A stretch of 20,463 nt of DNA from a virus, in the IMG/VR virus record IMGVR_UViG_3300042381_000088, positions 1 to 20,463 of that record; one strand, written 5' to 3'. The translations under genes were made by a program, and so were the position numbers. Below are positions 13,328 through 19,824 of this stretch, piece after piece. The notes beneath the pieces were generated by a model. The model did no database searches and was not told the DNA's origin. It saw only the letters and a list, made by a program, of their open reading frames with translations. Numbering within the stretch: the stretch's first letter is position 1; every line of letters starts with the position of its first letter.

Positions 13328-13444
13328 TTACTTCTTTTTCTTAGCCTTCATTTTCATCGGTTTGCCAGTTTTCTTGGCTGCTTTTTTAGCGGCTGCCATA
13401 CCAGCAGCGCCGTATGAGAATTCTTTTTTTCCTACCATTGGCAT
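13328..13444 (-). CDS. Very basic small protein, 38 aa
   Basis: 38 aa with 13 lysines: MPMVGKKEFSYGAAGMAAA, then KKAAKKTGKPMKMKAKKKK. Proteins with the same opening (VGxKxF-Y...GMAAAKKAAKK) are recalled from marine phage structural clusters. A longer in-frame reading to 13612 is unlikely because it overlaps the 98-aa gene and has unlike composition; ATG 13444 follows that gene's stop by one base and has a GAAAGG site upstream. A lysine tail of this kind would bind nucleic acid or an acidic protein. It may be a minor virion component; this is inferred. Confidence 0.75.
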   Translation of the reverse strand: MPMVGKKEFSYGAAGMAAAKKAAKKTGKPMKMKAKKKK

Positions 13445-13445
13445 A

Positions 13446-13742
13446 TTATTTGCCTTTCTTGTTGCGTGTGGATATTGCTTTAGCCTTAGAACGTGCATCG
13501 GCTTTCGACGAAGCACCCCAAGCCTGTAAAGATAATAGCAGTCTTGTTGGTTTACCTTTGCTATCTCTTTCAGGTCCTGGCATGTTGCCCATGCGTGCGA
13601 GGAAAGATGCACGTCGAGGGTTGTCGCCTGCTTTGACTGGCGGTTTCAATGTGCCACCTTTGTATGAGGCACGTCCTTTTGCGTTCAGTCCGCCTGCAGG
13701 ATTCTTGCCTTCTTTGCGTTGCCACGCTGGTGTTTTAGCCAC
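13446..13742 (-). CDS. DUF6321-like basic phage protein
   Basis: 98 aa, strongly basic. The segments TPAWQRKEGKNPAGGLNAKG, RASYKGGTLKPPVKAGDNPR, RASFLARMGNMPGPERDSKG and KPTRLLLSLQAWG form the conserved pattern of a family (recalled as DUF6321) frequent in cyanophages and pelagiphages, of unknown function. The end is a Lys/Arg-rich tail (SKADARSKAKAISTRNKKGK). The start is GTG 13742, inside the end of the 49-aa gene with an 8-nt overlap. It sits in a run of three basic proteins within the virion module. A DNA-contacting or packaging role is a guess from charge. Confidence 0.82.
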   Translation of the reverse strand: MAKTPAWQRKEGKNPAGGLNAKGRASYKGGTLKPPVKAGDNPRRASFLARMGNMPGPERDSKGKPTRLLLSLQAWGASSKADARSKAKAISTRNKKGK

Positions 13743-13884
13743 GGCTTGCTTTCATGTTGTCAATCAGGTTCGGGTATGGTCGCCCCGCTTTTTTCGCTGA
13801 TGCTTTCGCCGCCGCTTTTTTTGCTGGTGACAGTTTCTTAGATTTCTTCTTAGGGTTCTTTGTTTCCCACACAGGCTTTTTCAT
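13735..13884 (-). CDS. Very basic small protein, 49 aa
   Basis: ATG 13884 overlaps the TGA of the glycosyltransferase as ATGA, and the TAA at 13737-13735 overlaps the DUF6321-like gene by 8 nt. The 49-aa protein has 14 lysines: MKKPVWETKNPKKKSKKLSP, then AKKAAAKASAKKAGRPYPNL and IDNMKASRG. The AGRPYPNLxDN end is recalled from small proteins of marine phages, often next to the DUF6321-like gene, which supports a real conserved gene. The Ala/Lys-rich middle is histone-tail-like. Function unknown. Confidence 0.8.
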   Translation of the reverse strand: MKKPVWETKNPKKKSKKLSPAKKAAAKASAKKAGRPYPNLIDNMKASRG

Positions 13885-15014
13885 AATGTCTCCAATAGGT
13901 ATCCCGATTGTTTTAATACTTCACGAACATTCAACACTACAGTATAGGTTACGTTCGGTTTCAAATCTATGATATGGGTTCCGATTGTGGCTTTGATGGC
14001 ACGTTTAACCCGTATTTCGCAGGTGGGTTCTAACGCCATCCAGTTCGATGGGACAGTTTTGTCGGATGGTTTAACTATCTGTAACAGTTGTTTTGCTGAT
14101 GTATCCCAGTTGAATGCTTCTGTTTGGGGTGCTGTGTGTGCGGCTTGTTTACGGTATTTGTCACGGTTGTTGTAGATGTCTTTAATGGCTTCGGCTGTTG
14201 CTTCTGGGTCTGGTTCATCCCAGTCGCCCACGTTTTGCCATACACCTTTTGCTGTTGGGACAGGTGTGGTTGGGATTCTGTGGGTGGCTAAATCTGAGAA
14301 TTCTTTGTGACCGTGGGCGTCGGACAGGATGGTGGGTATTCCTGCGGAGATTGCTTGTAGGGGCATCAGTCCGAATCCTTCGCCTCTGGATATGGATATG
14401 AATGCGTCGGCAGATAATACTAAATCTCGTTCTTCTTCAACGGTCATCCATTCACGGTGAACTATAACGTTTGGATATTCTAAATCTTTTGGTGCGAACA
14501 AATGTGGTGGAACTATTTTGATATGTAGTTCCGCGTCGGGTAGTTGAAGTTTGTTGAATACTTCTAGTACGACATCTAAACCTTTGCGATACCATTCGGA
14601 GCCGCCGCATAATAGTTTAAATTTTTTGTTTGGTTTGTGTGGTTGGGGATGCCAGATGGTGCGGTCTACTGCGAGTGGGATGACTCGAACGTTGTCATGG
14701 TATTCGGAGAACAGTTCCCAGTTATGTAAACTTGGTACTAAAATTGTTTTGAAACTGCTTAAATATAGAGAGAATTCTGGTGGTAGCCAGTTTGTTTCCC
14801 ACATTGTTAACAGGTGGGTGATTTGTTGTTGTTGCCAACCTTTAATCATGTTTGGTCTTAAAGCAAAAACTGTGTGTTCTGCTAAGTCGTCAAACGTGAC
14901 GTGTTTGGATAGCGCTTGGCGTAAGCCTTGAACCATTTTGCCGTACCCAACTTTAGGTATATCGACTCCGACAAGGTTCAGGTATTTGGTAGAATGCCTG
15001 TCTCCACTTGCCAT
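13881..15014 (-). CDS. GT-B glycosyltransferase (family 4-like)
   Basis: 377 aa. N-terminal Rossmann domain starts with LVGVDIPKVGYGKMVQGLRQ (14-33); the C-terminal domain has VIPLAVDRTIWHP (111-123), LLCGGSEWYRKGLDVVLE (134-151) and SISRGEGFGLMPLQAISAG (207-225). RKG and EGFGL are donor-sugar binding motifs of GT4. The usual E-x7-E reads Glu212...Gln220, so the second Glu is replaced. The last 60 residues (IRVKRAIKATIGTHIIDLKP, then YTVVLNVREVLKQSGY) look like an added beta-rich domain. The start ATG 15014 lies 37 nt inside the CxxC gene. Located among tail genes, it may glycosylate a virion protein; donor and acceptor are unknown. No membrane segment is visible. Confidence 0.87.
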   Translation of the reverse strand: MASGDRHSTKYLNLVGVDIPKVGYGKMVQGLRQALSKHVTFDDLAEHTVFALRPNMIKGWQQQQITHLLTMWETNWLPPEFSLYLSSFKTILVPSLHNWELFSEYHDNVRVIPLAVDRTIWHPQPHKPNKKFKLLCGGSEWYRKGLDVVLEVFNKLQLPDAELHIKIVPPHLFAPKDLEYPNVIVHREWMTVEEERDLVLSADAFISISRGEGFGLMPLQAISAGIPTILSDAHGHKEFSDLATHRIPTTPVPTAKGVWQNVGDWDEPDPEATAEAIKDIYNNRDKYRKQAAHTAPQTEAFNWDTSAKQLLQIVKPSDKTVPSNWMALEPTCEIRVKRAIKATIGTHIIDLKPNVTYTVVLNVREVLKQSGYLLETL

Positions 15015-15253
15015 GGTTCTTGTGCTCGCCTTTCTACTTCCGCTGCACCATCCACACGTTTAGGTTGCAGACCGTTAGCACGTAACCGTTTGTATGCGGG
15101 CATATCTTTTTTCCAACCTTGTTCAGTTGTGTTATGTTCCGCGACTTTAGAGCCACGTGAGGTGGTGCTGTTTGTTGCCATTCTGATTCCCGCTACCCTG
15201 CATCCGAAGCACCCTTCGACATCCAAGTTGGGATGTGTTTCCCTATGTTTCAC
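14978..15253 (-). CDS. Conserved phage protein with CxxC motif
   Basis: 91 aa. Opens MKHRETHPNLDVEGCFGCRV, a pattern recalled from many actinophages (HRETHP-L-VEGCFGC), then a polar linker, a basic segment (MPAYKRLRANGLQPKRVDGA) and an acidic-basic C-terminal helix. One CxxC with nearby His residues could bind metal, but four clear ligands are not visible. The start is GTG 15253, overlapping the stop of the 98-aa gene by 4 nt (GTGA); it overlaps the glycosyltransferase by 37 nt. The family is common in structural clusters but no function is known. Confidence 0.78.
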   Translation of the reverse strand: MKHRETHPNLDVEGCFGCRVAGIRMATNSTTSRGSKVAEHNTTEQGWKKDMPAYKRLRANGLQPKRVDGAAEVERRAQEPWQVETGILPNT

Positions 15254-15546
15254 GTAATGTAACTCCCGTATCCTGCGGCTGTTAACGCTGCTACTTCTTC
15301 TGCTGTGACTTCTGTTTGATGTCCACCATAATATATTTTAGAAATCCTTGTCGCATCTGATGGCTGGTTTTCGGTGATGGTTGTATCTGTTAACAGGAAC
15401 ACGTTGCGTCCACGTGGGCTTAACGCCACATGTTTACCCCATTGGTTCGCTAACCGTTCTGTGGCTGCCAAGTATTGTCCGTTCATGAATTCGCCTGCTA
15501 TCACAGGTGATACAAAGTTGTCTGTTGGTGGGCTGAATGTTGCCAT
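15250..15546 (-). CDS. Small virion protein with YYGGH domain
   Basis: 98 aa. N-terminal part: TDNFVSPVIAGEFMNGQYLA, RLANQWGKHVALSPRGRNVF, then the C-terminal 30 residues RISKIYYGGHQTEVTAEEVA and ALTAAGYGSYIT. The C-terminal domain is also the end of the preceding 320-aa protein (ISKVYYGGHDIF...ELTAAGFGANIT). Such a YxGGH...LxAAGYG-xIT ending is recalled from actinophage structural genes. ATG 15546 overlaps that gene's TAA by one base. It may be a truncated paralogue that shares a docking site with the larger protein. Confidence 0.75.
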   Translation of the reverse strand: MATFSPPTDNFVSPVIAGEFMNGQYLAATERLANQWGKHVALSPRGRNVFLLTDTTITENQPSDATRISKIYYGGHQTEVTAEEVAALTAAGYGSYIT

Positions 15547-16508
15547 TATGTGATGTTTGCTCCGAATCCTGCTGCTGTTAGTTCTGCTACTTCTGTGTCG
15601 TCTAAGAAGATGTCGTGTCCACCGTAATACACTTTTGATATTAGTTCTGGTCTGCGTGGGTCTGTTATCTGGTATGTGTTGTTTGTGAGTTTATACAGGT
15701 TGTATGCACGTATCCCTTGTGGGGTGTGAGCGAATAGCCTATCTGAATCGGTTTCTGGGTAGCGTGCAGCGAACGAGTAGTCGCTTGTGATGCCGACACG
15801 GAAGATGTGGGATTTAACCCAGTCGGCTGTTTGTGCGCTTGTGCCTGCACCTGTGGCTGTGCGTCGTTCAATGCGTGCCCCAACACCAGTTTGTGTTCCT
15901 GTACCTGCGCCTGTTGCTGTGCGAATAGATACCAGCAGCCAGTTACCTGTTTCTGTTCCCGCACCTGAACCTGTTGCGGTACGGATGTTGATAACCAAAT
16001 CGATTGCAGTACCTGAGCCAACAGCGGGACCCGTACCGAGACGTGCTTTAATTGGATTTGTTGACGCCGCACCCGAACCTTCACCTGAACCAGTAGCGGT
16101 GCGCGGTGCAATATGCAACCCCGTTGAATCCATTGTGCCGACACCTGAACCTGTAGCAGTACGAACAGCAACAAGGATTCCTACCGCAGTAGCACTACCA
16201 GTACCACCACCTGTCGCAGTTCTGAACCTAACAATGTTTATCGAAGAAGAAGCAGTACCTAAACCTGATGCTGTAGCAGTAACAGTAAGAACCGCACGAA
16301 CACCAAGATAGAAACGTCCGCCCGTAAGATACGGAAAACTAAAATCGGTTAACTGACCGAGACGTATTTGTGCTGCACCGTGCGCCACTTCAGATGTACC
16401 GCCACCTGACCCGACAGCGGTGCGTTGTACTGTACGAAAATATGTTTGCCGATAAAACGGGCTTGTGTCTACAAACGGTTCTTTAAAACCTGTTATTGCT
16501 GAAGCCAT
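15546..16508 (-). CDS. Tandem-repeat tail/appendage protein with YYGGH C-terminal domain
   Basis: 320 aa. Residues 1-75 form a head region that holds one separate repeat copy (RTAVGSGGGTSEVAHGAAQI, 29-48). Residues 76-235 are eight tandem 20-residue repeats of the form RTATGSGxGT followed by about ten variable residues ending in alternating hydrophobics. The C-terminal part (236-320) has SDYSFAARYPETDSDRLFAH and the YYGGH domain shared with the next gene. A regular 20-residue Gly/Thr repeat suggests an extended beta structure such as a fibre shaft. Start ATG 16508; the gap upstream has a small hairpin. A tail fibre or spike role is inferred from repeat architecture and position. Confidence 0.75.
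   Translation of the reverse strand: MASAITGFKEPFVDTSPFYRQTYFRTVQRTAVGSGGGTSEVAHGAAQIRLGQLTDFSFPYLTGGRFYLGVRAVLTVTATASGLGTASSSINIVRFRTATGGGTGSATAVGILVAVRTATGSGVGTMDSTGLHIAPRTATGSGEGSGAASTNPIKARLGTGPAVGSGTAIDLVINIRTATGSGAGTETGNWLLVSIRTATGAGTGTQTGVGARIERRTATGAGTSAQTADWVKSHIFRVGITSDYSFAARYPETDSDRLFAHTPQGIRAYNLYKLTNNTYQITDPRRPELISKVYYGGHDIFLDDTEVAELTAAGFGANIT
15804..16283. repeat. Eight tandem 60-bp repeats (20 codons each)
   Basis: Eight uninterrupted 60-nt units encode the RTATGSGxGT-type repeats. Spacing is exact with no insertions. Unit 5 is the most diverged (RLGTGPAVGSG) and unit 1 begins VTATASG. The conserved half of each unit is better preserved than the variable half. Confidence 0.85.
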
Positions 16509-16509
16509 A

Positions 16510-16523
16510 AGGGGTTATCCCCT
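16510..16523 (-). other. Small hairpin before the repeat protein gene
   Basis: AGGGG ATAA CCCCT on the minus strand, 5-bp arms with a 4-nt loop, between the stop of the 122-aa gene and ATG 16508. The GGGG arm is the only purine-rich ribosome-binding-like stretch before this start, so the hairpin could limit initiation. No T-run follows. Confidence 0.4.
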
Positions 16524-16527
16524 ATGT

Positions 16528-16896
16528 TTAATCTAGGGACAGGGTTAGTGTAGTGATTTGGAACGTGTCACCAGCAGTAACCGCCGCAGACGACGACAAA
16601 GCACCAGTCCACAAAGCGTTACCCGCAGTTGAAGCATCCCACAAAGACCAATGAGTAAGTGTTTCTGTTGAAGCAACGTTAGTCCATTCAAGAGTTGCAG
16701 ATGTCGCAATAGAACCAGATGCCGCGGAAGCCCATGATGCTTGCTTACGTGTTGTTTCTCCAGCAGCGTTAGATGTCGCAGCCTCACCAGGGTCGCCTGT
16801 GTGAAGTTTTACGTACACATTTGTTGGCATAGTCCACGCGGTTTTACCTGTGGTGTGTTCAAGAATTTTTAGTTCTGCGTAGTTAGAGATAGACAT
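16528..16896 (-). CDS. Conserved small tail/virion protein
   Basis: 122 aa. Pattern MSISNYAELKILEHTTGKTA, VYVKLHTGDPGEAA, then TRKQASWASAASGSIATSA, TLTHWSLWDASTAGNALWTG, and a final TFQITTLTLSLD. The LxTGDPGE, R-Q-xxxxAA and HxSLWDA motifs are those of a widespread phage family located among tail or fibre genes, variably annotated as tail fibre or minor tail protein. It has a beta-sandwich-like pattern and no signal peptide. The start is ATG 16896 with GAAAGG 7 nt upstream. It is the first gene after the capsid terminator and is served by its own promoter. Confidence 0.8.
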   Translation of the reverse strand: MSISNYAELKILEHTTGKTAWTMPTNVYVKLHTGDPGEAATSNAAGETTRKQASWASAASGSIATSATLEWTNVASTETLTHWSLWDASTAGNALWTGALSSSAAVTAGDTFQITTLTLSLD

Positions 16897-16916
16897 ATAA
16901 ACCTTTCAACGTGACG

Positions 16917-16925
16917 AGTATAGCA
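16917..16925 (-). promoter_or_regulatory. Extended -10 promoter upstream of the tail module
   Basis: TGCTATACT on the minus strand: TGC plus TATACT (16922-16917), an extended -10. No good -35 lies 17 nt upstream because that position is inside the terminator stem. Transcription would start near 16910, giving a leader of about 14 nt with a GAAAGG ribosome binding site. The same TGCTATAC occurs in the exonuclease promoter at 2493-2521. Confidence 0.55.
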
Positions 16926-16933
16926 AAAGCAAA

Positions 16934-16957
16934 AGCCCCCCGCCGAAGCAGGGGGCT
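16934..16957 (-). terminator. Intrinsic terminator after the major capsid gene
   Basis: On the minus strand a 10-bp stem (16957-16948 with 16943-16934; nine Watson-Crick pairs and one U-G) closed by a C-UUCG-G tetraloop, followed by TTTTGCTTTTGC. The GC-rich stem, very stable loop and U-rich tail are typical. It begins 27 nt after the capsid stop, so part of the transcription from the capsid promoter should end here. Confidence 0.93.
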
Positions 16958-16983
16958 AAAGCAATGTCTGATTTTACTAGACG

Positions 16984-17949
16984 TTAGTTTGTACCGATTG
17001 ACGATGCTGATTCAATTCGACGAAGCGAAGCCTCGCGGAAGCGACCGTAGCCACCAAGCCAGTACCAACCGACTGGTTGCAAGCGCATCAAAACGTCGGT
17101 CACGTTACCGCGAACGATTTTTGGTACAGCGCCGTTACCGTCTTGTGTTGCGTAAGCCTTAGCAAGAGCCTGACGACCCATTACGTGTGTGCAGTAGGCA
17201 TCAATCGTACCAGTTGAACTGGTTCCGTTTGAAGCGTTTGCGAACACTTTGGCTCGTGGTGTCTCAATGAAACGTACCGACTCAAACAAGCCGATTTCGC
17301 CATTGTAGATACCTTCTGGGTTTACGTAGTTCGCTGGTGTGCGCCATGCTGATACGTCTGTGTTCGAACGGAAATCGTACGACACGTCTGGGTGGATGTA
17401 GCCCATGTAAGAACCGTTGAAGGTTGCTACGTTTGCTCCACGGAGTTGTGCAACAACTCTGCGAACATCGTCAGCGTGAAGAATGTCATCTGTTGAGATT
17501 GATTCTCGGCTGGTTGGGGTTGTTGTGCCACCTGTGGCGTAAACGACGTTGGTTCCTGCTGCGAGAACTTCACGGATAACTTGGTCGATTGAATCGCCTG
17601 CGTTGTATCCGATGATGTTTGCTGCTGCTGAATCAACATCTGTGAATGCTGTTCCACGCAACTTCGCTGTGGTTACAACTGCGTTACCGTATTCGTTCAG
17701 AGTTACAGTTACCTGGCTGTCTGAGAGCGCTACTGGTGTTACGTCAGTTACTTCGTTCAGCGTTGATGTCGCTGCCGAAATGTCTGCGAAGATGGTGAAT
17801 GTGACGCCAGTTCCAGGCATTGCCTGTTGTACTGGTTGTACGTCTGCTGCTTGGTCGAAGAGGAGTTCTGAACGCAATGCGAAGTACGCAAGACGGTCGA
17901 ATGCTACCTGGTCTACCGAGAGAGACGAGAGTTGGGTTTCGCCTGCCAT
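16984..17949 (-). CDS. Major capsid protein, N4-gp56 family
   Basis: 321 aa, the size of an HK97-fold capsid protein without a long N-terminal scaffold region. Visible pattern: FDRLAYFALRSELLFDQAAD (17-36), VTFTIFADISAATSTLNEVT (49-68), VTVTLNEYGNAVVTTAKLRG (80-99), NIIGYNAG (111-118) and GYIHPDVSYDFR (183-194). These are the recognisable blocks of the N4-gp56 capsid group. The start ATG 17949 has AAAGGA about 11 nt upstream. The gene follows the scaffold gene and is closed by a strong terminator, as expected for a highly expressed capsid gene. Confidence 0.93.
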   Translation of the reverse strand: MAGETQLSSLSVDQVAFDRLAYFALRSELLFDQAADVQPVQQAMPGTGVTFTIFADISAATSTLNEVTDVTPVALSDSQVTVTLNEYGNAVVTTAKLRGTAFTDVDSAAANIIGYNAGDSIDQVIREVLAAGTNVVYATGGTTTPTSRESISTDDILHADDVRRVVAQLRGANVATFNGSYMGYIHPDVSYDFRSNTDVSAWRTPANYVNPEGIYNGEIGLFESVRFIETPRAKVFANASNGTSSTGTIDAYCTHVMGRQALAKAYATQDGNGAVPKIVRGNVTDVLMRLQPVGWYWLGGYGRFREASLRRIESASSIGTN

Positions 17950-17981
17950 GATTATTTATTCCTTTTGTTTTGAGGGGGATA

Positions 17982-18434
17982 TTAGTTTTCTTGTGCTGCC
18001 CGTGCCTCAGACAAAATTTGTTCTACTTCTCGTGGCGAAGTTGCTTCGTTCAACCTGCGTGTCCAGTCAACTGGTGGTTGAGATGTTTGGCTTCCAGCGG
18101 CGACCTTGTTGGTACGCTGCCATGCCTGCATCTCATCCGCAGATGGTTGGTTCTGGGGTGGACTAATCAATTGCGCCTCTACAGCAGCCTGACGAATCGC
18201 ATCTGGGGTTAGGTCGCCATCGTATGCTTTAACGAAATATTTTGTCATCGGTTGAAGCGGGTCTAAACCTGCTTTAACGAATGCTAACTCTCGTTTCGCT
18301 GACTCGGCTTCCGCTACTTGCTTTCGCAAATCTGCGGTTTCCTTTTCCAGTTGCTTCATCCTTGCCCTAACTGGGTTTCGGGTTTCGGATTCTTCTATCT
18401 GGTCTTCGCTGTCGTAGTTGTCAAACTCTGACAT
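17982..18434 (-). CDS. Capsid assembly scaffold protein
   Basis: 150 aa. An acidic N-terminus (FDNYDSEDQIEESETRNPVR) precedes a coiled coil (ARMKQLEKETADLRKQVAEA, about 25-55), a short folded segment (VKAGLDPLQPMTKYFVKAYD), a disordered Gln/Ser/Pro region and a C-terminal helix ending LNEATSPREVEQILSEARAA. Coiled coil, acidic composition and position immediately before the major capsid gene identify a scaffold. The start is ATG 18434 with GGAG 9 nt upstream; an in-frame start 8 codons earlier at 18458 is less likely because it lies in the leader hairpin and lacks that site. The scaffold would be removed or ejected during head maturation. Confidence 0.88.
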   Translation of the reverse strand: MSEFDNYDSEDQIEESETRNPVRARMKQLEKETADLRKQVAEAESAKRELAFVKAGLDPLQPMTKYFVKAYDGDLTPDAIRQAAVEAQLISPPQNQPSADEMQAWQRTNKVAAGSQTSQPPVDWTRRLNEATSPREVEQILSEARAAQEN

Positions 18435-18457
18435 ATGGCACTCTCCGTTTCTGCCCA

Positions 18458-18480
18458 CATCACATCAGAGGTATGTGATG
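18458..18480 (-). other. Hairpin in the leader of the scaffold-capsid transcript
   Basis: Perfect 8-bp arms CATCACAT (18458-18465) and ATGTGATG (18473-18480) with a 7-nt loop. It lies about 12 nt above the scaffold ribosome binding site, within a leader of about 120 nt. No T-run follows, so it may stabilise the transcript or affect initiation rather than terminate. Confidence 0.6.
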
Positions 18481-18563
18481 GCTGCTATTGATTTGTCACC
18501 CCGAATTGCTCCACACAGTTTGGGGGATTCCTGTGCAGGTTCCTACTTAACGTATCAAGTTGA

Positions 18564-18592
18564 ATAGTAGTGACCGTTTATGGTGTTGTCAA
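18564..18592 (-). promoter_or_regulatory. Promoter for the scaffold and capsid genes
   Basis: TTGACA (18592-18587) and TACTAT (18569-18564) on the minus strand, separated by exactly 17 nt. It lies in the 166-nt gap directly after the stop of the 407-aa gene, the longest non-coding stretch in the window. Transcription would start near 18557 and give a leader of about 120 nt. Confidence 0.78.
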
Positions 18593-18600
18593 CTATTTCG

Positions 18601-19824
18601 TTATTCGATTGTTTGTAGGCTGACTTTGCCGCCTGCTTCGAATGTGCCTTTGCGTCGTCGTTTGCGTGTGCCTATTCGTTGGGCTGCTTGTGCGCTTGTG
18701 CCGAGTGTGCCTGCTATGGCTTCTTCTTGGGTGAGTTCTTCTTCGCCCATTAGTGGTCGGTAGAGGCTTTCTTGTTGTTTGTATGTGGTGAATCCTGCTT
18801 GTGCTTCGGCTTCGGTTACGCCTTGGCGTACTAGTTCTTCGGCGGTTTCACGTGTGAGTCCGATGCCTGCTTGTTTGCGGGCTTGTGCACCAACTTCGGC
18901 GGCTCTGGCGGCTCGCAGGATATTGTCTTGGGCTTTGGCGGGGTCTACGAAGAATGCTGCGATTGACCCATCGTCAAGGTTGTATAACGTTTTGAGTTCG
19001 TTGATAACTGTTGGGTCTGCGTTGCGTACAGCCTGATAGCCCTGGGTTACTCTGGCAAGTATTTCATCTGGGGAGATGTCGTTGATAAGGAAGTTTTGTA
19101 ACGATGTTGGGTCGTCATAGAATCCTGGCGGCATTCCTGAATCACGCAAATTTTTGCGGTATTGGGATTCTAAGAGGAGTGTTTGGGTGACGGAGTAGAC
19201 AGGTTTGTTTGCTGCTCGTCGTGCTTCGTTCGCTGCGAATCGTCGTTTGAACGCTGGTGATTCTCGTAGTTGGATACCGATTTCGTCGACTGTTGATGAG
19301 CCTGTGATTAGTCGGCTGGCTAGGGCTGTGCGGATTTCGTTAACTAAATCTGGTTCGTCTAGTCCGTAGAACTTGAGGGTGTTTCTGAGGATGGTTGTTG
19401 CTGTTTCGTTGTCGTCTGCTGGAACAACATTTTTGTTGCCGCCACCACCACCGCCACCACCGCCACCGCCGCCACCGCCACCGTTGTTTACGGCGCTACG
19501 TGCTTGACCTTCAGCGATAAGTCTGTTTAATGCAGCCTGTGTATCTGTTGCGCCACCTAATTTGCCTGCTGCGAGGTCACGTATGTATTGTGCTGTGGCA
19601 GCATCTCCAGATAAACCTGCTGCTTGGTCCGCGGCATCTCGGATAGCGGCGGCTTGCTCGGCTGTAAATTGTCCGCCGCCGATTGTGCCAGTTGTGTCAG
19701 TTGTGCTACCTGTGCCGTAAGCCGCTGTTTTCGATGCGTAAGCCGCAGCAACCTCAGCAGCATAATCACGGGGGCGACCACGTGCCTCGGAAAGGGCTTG
19801 TAGGTCTTCTGGGGTCATTGACAT
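18601..19824 (-). CDS. Internal/virion-associated protein with polyglycine linker
   Basis: 407 aa. The N-terminal third is Ala/Gln-rich and helical (PEDLQALSEARGRPRDYAAE, then QAAAIRDAADQAAGLSGDAA). A 15-residue Gly run (about 115-129) separates it from a helical C-terminal domain with TATTILRNTLKFYGLDEPDL, SPAFKRRFAANEARRAANKP, YDDPTSLQNFLINDISPDEI and LVRQGVTEAEAQAGFTTYKQ, ending with a basic TRKRRRKGTF. The C-terminal domain pattern is recalled from marine phage and actinophage head-internal proteins. The start is ATG 19824 with AAGGA 7 nt upstream, overlapping the upstream stop by one base. It may be ejected with DNA; this is inferred. Confidence 0.7.
   Translation of the reverse strand: MSMTPEDLQALSEARGRPRDYAAEVAAAYASKTAAYGTGSTTDTTGTIGGGQFTAEQAAAIRDAADQAAGLSGDAATAQYIRDLAAGKLGGATDTQAALNRLIAEGQARSAVNNGGGGGGGGGGGGGGGNKNVVPADDNETATTILRNTLKFYGLDEPDLVNEIRTALASRLITGSSTVDEIGIQLRESPAFKRRFAANEARRAANKPVYSVTQTLLLESQYRKNLRDSGMPPGFYDDPTSLQNFLINDISPDEILARVTQGYQAVRNADPTVINELKTLYNLDDGSIAAFFVDPAKAQDNILRAARAAEVGAQARKQAGIGLTRETAEELVRQGVTEAEAQAGFTTYKQQESLYRPLMGEEELTQEEAIAGTLGTSAQAAQRIGTRKRRRKGTFEAGGKVSLQTIE
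19438..19482. repeat. 15-codon glycine repeat (GGC/GGT)
   Basis: Fifteen consecutive Gly codons, only GGC and GGT, between Asn codons. The tract is a near-trinucleotide repeat, so it may change length by slippage in steps of 3 without breaking the frame. It separates the two domains of the 407-aa protein. Confidence 0.9.

Noticed and set aside
13445-13612. N-terminal extension of the 38-aa basic protein
   Set aside because: It lies inside the DUF6321-like gene, and its composition is unlike the basic C-terminal part.
13754-13762. TTGACA on the minus strand in the 49-aa gene as a promoter
   Set aside because: No -10 element is seen 15-19 nt downstream and the sequence is coding (LIDNM).
13936-13946. 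Third copy of the TACAGTATAG-like promoter block
   Set aside because: It lies inside the glycosyltransferase coding sequence, differs at the edge and has no -35; it is probably chance.
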